NCBI RefSeq assembly: GCF_041260155.1
Contig: NC_091936.1
Location: forward strand, 40,575,963-40,639,962
DNA length: 64,000 bases
Direction of reading: 5' to 3'
Source of the DNA: Ptychodera flava
Taxonomy: Eukaryota; Hemichordata; Enteropneusta; Ptychoderidae
Shown piece by piece: positions 22,701 through 31,700 of the stretch (within the stretch, counting starts at the first letter, position 1; the number at the start of each line of letters is the position of its first letter). A program made the translations under genes and the position numbers. The notes under the pieces were generated by a model. That model saw only the letters and a program-made list of their open reading frames with translations. It was not told where the DNA came from and searched no databases.

Positions 22701-25700
22701 CACCCTTCATATATGGTATGATGGGACACCTTAGGGGCAACGTCAAAAGATCGATGTTTGAAAAAAAACTTAATTGCTTAAGTTTGGGGGTGGGGATTTT
22801 TGGCCAAATTAATTTCTGTGCAGTCAAAAACGATTTTAACGTCTATTTGGCAAATTTTACGATTTCAAGGCTGTTTTTTGTATGCTAAAACCGATCCAGT
22901 CACCTGTATTTTTGTTACTTTATAATGGTTTTCAATTTTTATTTAATTCAATGGTACATTGGTACGTCGTTTGAAAGAATTAGTACAGGGTATGAGTCCG
23001 CAAATTTTTCAATTTTATGTCAGTTAAGTTAGAAGGGGGGGTGGGGGGTCTGAGGCCAAACTTAAGCAATTAAGTTAGATTTATTATATTGAACTTTTGA
23101 TGTTGCCCCTTATGACGCCACATATTGTACCTCATTAATTATGTGCATATCTAATTTTGAGCGAGCCAATAGAGCTAGAGGTCTGATTTTTGGTATGTAG
23201 GGATAACTTAGCAATACAATTTTTTTGACAAAATTTCACCTGACCTCGGTGACCTTTGACCTCAAATATACATATTTGTCCATAACTCAGGAACCACAAG
23301 TGCTACACCCTTCATATTTGGTATGATGGGACACCTTATGACGCCACATATTGTACCTCATTAATTATGTGCATATCTAATTTTGAGCAAGCCAATAGAG
23401 GTAAATGTATGATTTTTAGTATATAGGGATAGACTATAGGATAGAAATTTTTGACAAAATGTTATGTGACCTTGATAACCTTTTACCTAAAATACACGAT
23501 TATGTCAATAAATAAGTAACCACAAGTGCTATGTCCTTTATATATGTAGTAGGATGGGAGACCTTATGACAACACATGCTTTACCTTGTTAATTATGCCC
23601 ATAGATAATTGTGGGCAAGCCAATAGAGCTAGAGGTCTGAATTTTGGCATATATGGATTAATTAGCAATACAAAGTTTTTTTCAAAATGTCACGTGACCT
23701 TGATGACCTTTGACCTTGAATATGCATATATATGCATAACTCAGTAACCACAAGTTCTTTACGCTTCAATTTTGATAGGATAATAGACCTTAAGATGTCA
23801 CATCTTGTACCTCATTTATTATGCACATATGTATTTCTTGGCTGGCCAATACAGCTAGAGGTCTGATCTTTTTTCCCGATTTAGAACCATAACTTAGACA
23901 TGCCTCTTGTTTCAAATTGGGAACAATGACATAGACCTATGTTTCCATAGATCTGAACATATACACTCCAGTGATACTTTTTAATGACCACATTTCCCTG
24001 CCCCATCAAGACTAATACTCCTATTACAAGTGGGGACTATGTCATTGTCAATGACTTGTTTATAAAATACCAGTAACAGTCAAACTTTTGTTTCTCTCTC
24101 TCTTTGAAATCATAATAATATCTCCAATATATATTTATGTGTTATTCATTATTTGTTGTCCATACAATGCAACATGGCATGCAAGCAAGTAACAGTTCAC
24201 TTCCAATCAAGGTCAGTGTGATATCAGAGACAACTTACCAAATGCAGAGAGTGCAGCATGCAATTCATGAGCTTCCACTGTTCCAGAACGATCACGATCA
24301 TACTGCATGAATGTCGTCTTCCATTGGTTTAATGCAGTCCACAGTTCTTTGAATTCGTTGAAACCCATTTTACCGCTGTAATCACGCTGCAGTTTATGTT
24401 AAGTCAAGGAGTACTGTGTACCAAATTGTAATAACGTATAATTTGTATGGTCTGACAGGGAGGTAGAAATGTCACATAATCAACCATACATATTGCTTGA
24501 AGCATGGTTGACTAACCTGTCCACCCCAATACCCTGTAAAGAGGTCCACACTAACCATTGATTACAATGGTTGGGGCCAAACCATAGTGGTGAAAAGGTA
24601 AATGAGTATTGTTGAAATGTGCAACACTGATGTGCAAGACCAGGGCTCGAAATTAGCGGTAGTCCCGTGTCCACAGACTACCACCTTTTCCCTGGGGCTA
24701 CCAAAGTCCATGAAATGGTAGCCCACACGGACTACCAAAGCCTGGGACAATGAAATTCAGTCAGTACTTGGCATGCCATGTCCGGTCTTTCACTTTTGGA
24801 CGAGCTAAATGCTGGACACAGTAAGGCCAGACTATGAATTTGTTGAGCAAATTGCAAAGACAACCTTGCGATGGAACTTTGCATTACAAAGTTTCAATAT
24901 CTCAACTGATGTAGTTGGATGACACGCACTGAATATGGTGGCCAATGAAAATGTATCCCCATTGCATTTTGATCCAAATGTATCAATCACAAACTCCTCC
25001 CTACTACAGAAAGCCAACGGTCTGCTTTTAGCCCTGCTGAGAAGGTGGTGGTCATTGCCATGGCGACTATCAAAATTGGCATGCAACTCTGAGAATGAAA
25101 TGGGTTGTCAATACCATGATTGTCACCAAACTTTTTAGTGTCACTGTCGTCAATTATACCAGTTTCCTTTGGGTAATAAAGGTGTGCAAGTAGTCACATC
25201 AAATGACTAACAAATTTACTTCATGGGCAGAATCTTGAAAAATACTTTTCTTCTCTTGTTAATGAAAAAAAAATCCCTAAATTAAAATATGCATGGGCTA
25301 CCAGCCATTGTCACTGGGCTACCAACTTCAAAAAATGGTAGCCCAAGTGGACTACTAGGGAAAAAAGTTAATTTCGAGCCCTGAAGACACTTAACAATGG
25401 TCCATGTTTGGTTAATTACATGCTACATATGATTATTTTTATCTGCAGAACAGAAAATGCAAATTTTCAGAACTCATCTTCACTTCAAAAGGAGGGATCT
25501 CTCTGACATGGTATCTAACCAAATACATGTATTGTCAAAAAGTGAGCTGGTAAGCGTCCTATGTATAAAGAGCTTCATTTTTGAATAGTATACACAATGT
25601 CAACAGAAAGATACCAACATGCAAATAAGTTACCAATGCTGAAATCAAAATGTAATGAAATATAACTAGCAAAGCTGTACAGTGTAAAAGCATACTAATC

Positions 25701-28693
25701 AACTACATGTTCATGTCCATACTTTTGCAAATAGAACCAAGCAAGACAATGCTACCAATAACATTTCATTCATATGGGAACACAAACATAATCATCATAT
25801 TCATGAAACACTGTCACAAACTGCACAAAATCAGAGTCCCTCTATCCACCGGTCTGGAAACGCCTATTGTAAAAGGTGTTAATCACCTAGACCGCACAGC
25901 CAAAGCGCAACACGGTCACGTGATACCAGTGTGTCGCTTGGTTTGACCTCTGTGTCAAGGCAGACGTTTGTCCTGTCGAATCTTCACTGTTTTTGGCACT
26001 ATAAAGTGTTCTCTGCATCTATCTTCGAAACCAAGACAGAAATAACCATATCCTGAAACCGGTGTGTGTTTTTCGTGATCCTTCTCCCATCGTAAATGAT
26101 GCAAGTGTGCGATAATTTCTGGGGTTGATCGCTTTGAGTGTGTTGACAAAGCACAAGCAACGGCTGGAATCACACCGGAAAATCTGTCGTCCCTTTCTCT
26201 TGCAATGCTAGTAGTCAGTGCCTCCAAATATGATCTAAATATGTTTTCTGTGTAATATTCTGTGAAATCATGTCTGTTAACTGAGCAGAATGGGAACGAC
26301 AACTGCAGAAATGCACATAGATTTTATTCGCATATTTTCCCATGTAGCGTCAATATGGCGAACTCGCGATACGTACGCTCGCGCTCAGGCACAGTAAATG
26401 CCTTTTACAAAATGCTATATGTCAACACAATAACAAGTTTGGTAATGAACTACTCAGCTTTCGATGTTAATATTCGGCTGATTTTGCCTGTCTTCTTGAT
26501 TTCGGGCAACAGTCCATGACACTTGCGAACAGTGCGTCGTCATTTTGTTTTTCGATCGTGATCATAATGCAACCATAATGTGTCGTCCCTTTCAAGCTTT
26601 ATCTAGAGGGGCAACGTTACCCATTTAATGAAAAACTAAATTGTTTAGTGTTTCTTAAGGGAACAAGTTGTAATGTTTTGTGATATTCTGAAAATAACAA
26701 CCCAAAAACGTCATGTTTTTGAACGATCACATTGCGGCTGTCATAGGATCGTGGGGTAGCGACATTGATATAACGGCCAGTTGAACATTGTTGGTGTCCT
26801 TTGTTTAAGGTGTGAATCGTGTGTTTGTTCATATCACGGAGTGTCACAAAGAAACCAGCCATGTTTCCAGACCGGTGGATAGAGGGACTGTCACAAACTG
26901 CACGAGTGTTGGACATTATGACTATTTCAGGGATTTTTATCCAACTTCATGTGATATTTTGTAACTAAAATACTGTCTACTTGTCCATACTACAGACTTC
27001 TAATTTTCTATCATCTCTTTTCTTTCCTGTTTCATTAGTCCACTCTCCGTAGCATATCTAATCACACAAGCCCTCTTCAGTCTAGTTATGTAAGCTGATT
27101 AAAGGATACATCCAACATATTTATCATGATACGACATGTTTCGATGCTGAAAGCTGTGAAAAGACAAAATAGTTTCCGATTAGTGCCTATGATATGGTTA
27201 CTGTCAGAGTTATCTCCATCAATGTCAAGTCCAAGTTTAATGGGTTTGCTTAGAACGCCTAGAACTATTACAGTTTGAAGAGCATGTACCGTACTTCATG
27301 AATTAAAGTTAAACTTGGTGACTGCACATTGGGCTCCTTCAATAAAATTCTGTTGTTTGACATCTGCATCTGGGCTGGTAAGATGGAAAACAAACACAAG
27401 TGTTCACCATATTACAAATCAATAACAGCAATTTTCTTCACCCCACCCAAGCAATACACTGGAAAATTAGTGTATGTTTTAACACCATTATATTTTACTT
27501 CTGTGTTTGGTTTTTACTTGATGGGATGGTGGGTTTGAGGAAACTGAAGGAGAAAGGATGGAAAACTAAGAATTCTATGCACTATATGTATGCTTCTCAA
27601 TGAATTGTGCAGTGAGCAAATAGTACAGTTGTAATCCTGCACTTCAAACTTAAAAGGGTCAATCAAATTTTCTTAAATGTATATGTATTGATTTTTTAAT
27701 TTTTCACACGTACTGGTATGTTCTTATTAGCCAGGGGGCTTTCCTCTTTGGAGTACAACGTAAGCACAACTCCTGTGTGTACTTTTGGACAATACTTGAA
27801 AATATTACTTGGAGTCTCAGGCTTCCCTACGAACACAGAGACATGAGTGAATCAATCCTGTACCTGTAGAAGAGTTCAACATAGTTTTGATATTGTAACT
27901 GCAAACAGTGCAATACACATTAACCGTACTTACGGTTGTAGGTGCCACTGATTCCTGAACTTGTAAGACACCTCTGCAATTCTCCACTATCAATCTGACC
28001 ATCCTGTGATCAAATCAACAATTTTTTTGGCTGGGTGAGTCTGGAGATGTTAAATCTGATTTAAGGATAGCACTGACAAGTCTAGAATCTAATTGTCATT
28101 TTCATAGCAACCTCTTCAATGTATAAGATTCAAACAGCTGAAACAAAATGTAGCTATCTGATTTGAAATAATGCTCATCTACCTGTACCAAACGATGGGT
28201 CAGTGCTTTGAACAGGACATTTTGAAGACAATATCATGCACAGGTTGAAATTTTCACTTTTTCATTAGTAGTTACAGCATCTCATATATTTTTTTAATAT
28301 ACAGATTAAGGAACAGGTCAATTTTATCCAGGAAAGATAGGCAACTATTAAAAAAGATTATTCTGAGTTGGTACACTAATCTCCCTGAGTTGAATTTTAG
28401 ACAAATTCTGACTAAGATCTTGGTTTATTTTCTAAGGGACTGGTCAGTTTCTTAGGCCTGGGGGGGGGGGGGTGGATTTTTTTTTGCCGACGTCAAAAAG
28501 TGGCTGACCCCCCTATTCCAAATTTTGAAAACAGGGTGACCCCCCCCTATTCCAAATTTGGAAAACAGGGTGACCCCCCCCCCCCCCCCCCCGCGACATA
28601 GGTAAAACAAAAGGTGGACATTTTTGGACCTTTTGTTTTACCTATGTCGCGTGCCGGGGGGGGGGGGTCATCCTGTTTTCAAATATATATATA

Positions 28694-28771
<78 letters not shown>

Positions 28772-31700
28772 CATTTTACATATATTTAAATAGTCATTCT
28801 ATGTTTTAATGAAATTGTTGACATGTCAGTTGTAAGATAGGAATTTCAGTGGCAATCTTAGAGTTTGAATACAGTACATTTTGAATGAGCTGTATTTTGA
28901 ATGAGCTGTGAATGTATTTCACACTTTCTATGCTCTTTAACCAGATGTCCTGAACTGTTGTACAGTAATCAGGGCTCGAAATTAGCGGTAGTCCCGCGTC
29001 CACAGACTACCAACTTTTACCTGGGGCTACCAAAGTCCATGAAATGGTAGCCCACACGGACTACCAAAGCCTGGGACATGAAATACTTGGCGTGCGATGT
29101 CCGTCACTTTGGGACGAGCTAAATGCAGTCAACATGCAGTTTCATTTGTTTGAAGCAATTATCCTTTCATCTGTGAAGAGTTTTTTTCTGGTGACTATTA
29201 CAATTTTCACTGCTATGTTGTTGTTTTCACAAGATGCAGAGCGTTTGATACTAGAATGTTGAGTTGCTTTTCCGTGTGTAGTCTTTGCATGCCAGTTCAC
29301 ACTGTGGTGTTGATCGACAGCATACAAGACGTACTTGTGTCAAGTTTTGGGGTTTGACGTTTTGATGCTGAAATTTCACAAAACTGTCACTTCTGTATCA
29401 AGACATTGTGTGATCAGTTTGATTTCAAATAGTAATATAAAACTGTCAGTTAAGCTTGGTTGAGTTCCGCTGTCTTTTATCTATGGTTGTCGATCAGTAC
29501 TTGTATTACGTTCTGTATAGAGAGACTCGGGTGTAACAAGGCATGCCAGTTCATAAAGATCATGAGAATATTTTTTTCTGTTTTTCTTTACTCAACTTAC
29601 AATTTCTTTGGATGTGCAAGCCGATTTTGAAAGTGATAGAAAGTCTTAAAATGTACATAAATTAGCATAAATTAAGCGTTCGTGACACATAACATGGGGT
29701 TTCTCGAGTTGAAGCCCCTAGTTTTACTGCTATTTTGTGTTGCTGAACCGGGGCTTATACTCGGACGAGTACAGTATTCCTAAACTAAACTATGCATGGA
29801 CTACCAGCCATTGTCACTGGGCTACCAACTTCAGAAAATGGTAGCCCAAGTGGACTACCGGGGTAAAAAGTTAATTTCGAGCCCTGGAAATGGATGTCAA
29901 TCATTAATATCAAAGAGGAAAAAAGCAGTGAATCAAAAACTTTGATGGGTGTTAAGACTTGCCAACCATCCAATTTAATCTCCTGAGGAGCCATAGAGAG
30001 CTTTTGTATCAAAATCTGATGTGTACAGTGTCTGAGAGGACCTTTGAAACCATAAAAGCACAGCTAATAATGACAAAAACTGCCTTTTTTAACTGTTATT
30101 TTGTTCATAAAAAAGCATCTTTCTACAGAAAACCTGAGACACAAAGGAAAATAATTTCATCAATGAGAAGGAAAGATATCCTGTCATGTTTCTACCTCTA
30201 AAAATAAGTCACTGTATCAAATATATATTGTGAAATAATAGTGCATGTTGCTTTCTCATACTGAATTCTCATAGAGAGAACAGAAAAGTATTGTCATGCT
30301 TTTCATATGAACTGCAGATTTCATAATGGTACACTTTCACTTAGCAAACATCAAGATATCTCTGGCATATATCTCTGATTTATTAAAGTATGGCGCCCAA
30401 AGGGCACGACGAAAAATATGAAACATCCTGATATCTCTGATGTATATGCCTTGTATGTTAAAGTCATGCACCTGAAGGGCGTGCTGAAAATAAATGTCTG
30501 ATATATTAAAGTAATGAGCTTGGAGAGCACGCTGAAAAATATTGAACATACAGATATCTCTGATTTATACCACTCCAGGTCATGTGACCTATTGTTCTTG
30601 CCATCCATTTATCCCTGAAAACACGACTGACACCTATTGTTCTTATGCAAAATAAGTAATCAGTCATACTTTTATTCATATGTAAATAAGTAATCACCAC
30701 ACTTTAATGAAAGAAAATCATTATCATATCAATAAAAGTGTAGTGATTACTTATTTAAATATGAAAAAAAGTATGACTGATTACTAATTTGCAAGAGAAC
30801 AATAGGTCAAGTCGAGATGTCTAAAGCATTCACACACATTCAATAACAAAATGAAGACAATTTGTTCAACTGATATGTTATAGCATCACATTTTATAATT
30901 CAATTTTAACATTCTTTGGACCATGCTCAATGTAAGCAAAATGATTCGTTGATGAAGACTGTCCATCTTTAGATTTGGCGTCTTCTTGGGTTGGACCAAT
31001 CTTGTCTGTTTGTTACATTGTTTTGTCGTAACTTGAGAAACTGGTTTACTTACAGATTCCTCTGATTTAACACTAGATGGAGGTGGTAGTAATATATTCG
31101 ACACATGCTTTTGTTGTGCAGTAGACATACATTTAGGCGTGTAAACCGTCATCTGATCTGTGACCTGTTTGTTCTTTGATAAGCTGCTCATCGAATCCCT
31201 GATGGTACAGAGATGTTGCCGCATTCACCTGAAATTATCAAACAAAAGACATATGTGACAAATATCATGGAAATAAGTACAGCCTTTTTGTAACGTTTGT
31301 GGAATAGGTGAAAGAAATTCTGTGATACTGCCGCACACACAACAAATTGTTTTGGTCAATGAATTTAATTTTATAACTTTACAGAATTCGTTTTGTGTAT
31401 AAATATTTTAGTAAAAGAATAAATTACCTTGCCAGAATATCCAGTGTGCTGGCAGTCTGGCCAAGCCATCTTGCTTTGTGTAAAGACGTATATTTTCTGG
31501 CAGGAGAACTTGATTATCCCTTGGCAAGGGTCATCGATAGTACAATCCCGTCCGGTGTTATCATCGCCAAGTACTTTTTTATAAGTTGAAGTACACATCG
31601 TGGATTTTATGCGCTCCGTAGTAGCGGCTGCTCTTATAGGGCAGTTTGCCCATGTAAAATCCACTTTGGTTGTTTTTACATGGCCGTCCATGGAACTCTA

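Larger units (their letters stand above)
21616..24038. mobile_element. 2.4 kb repeat element with AGTCCCCAC / GTGGGGACT ends in intron 4 of gene B
   Basis: The block begins AGTCCCCACGGACACCGTCC and ends CAAGTGGGGACT, giving 9 bp inverted ends. A second copy of the left end lies at 22067, where the 226 bp array begins, so the block may be two related elements. It contains a 26 bp minisatellite (21821-22000), tandem 226 bp units and an inserted MITE (22734-23109). Frames such as MSVRPSVHADISETPG occur, but no transposase is recognisable. No target duplication was found. Confidence 0.5.

Noticed and set aside
28624-28809. Frame with an IYIYIY tract (also at 35804-36001)
   Set aside because: Translation of (TA)n microsatellites.
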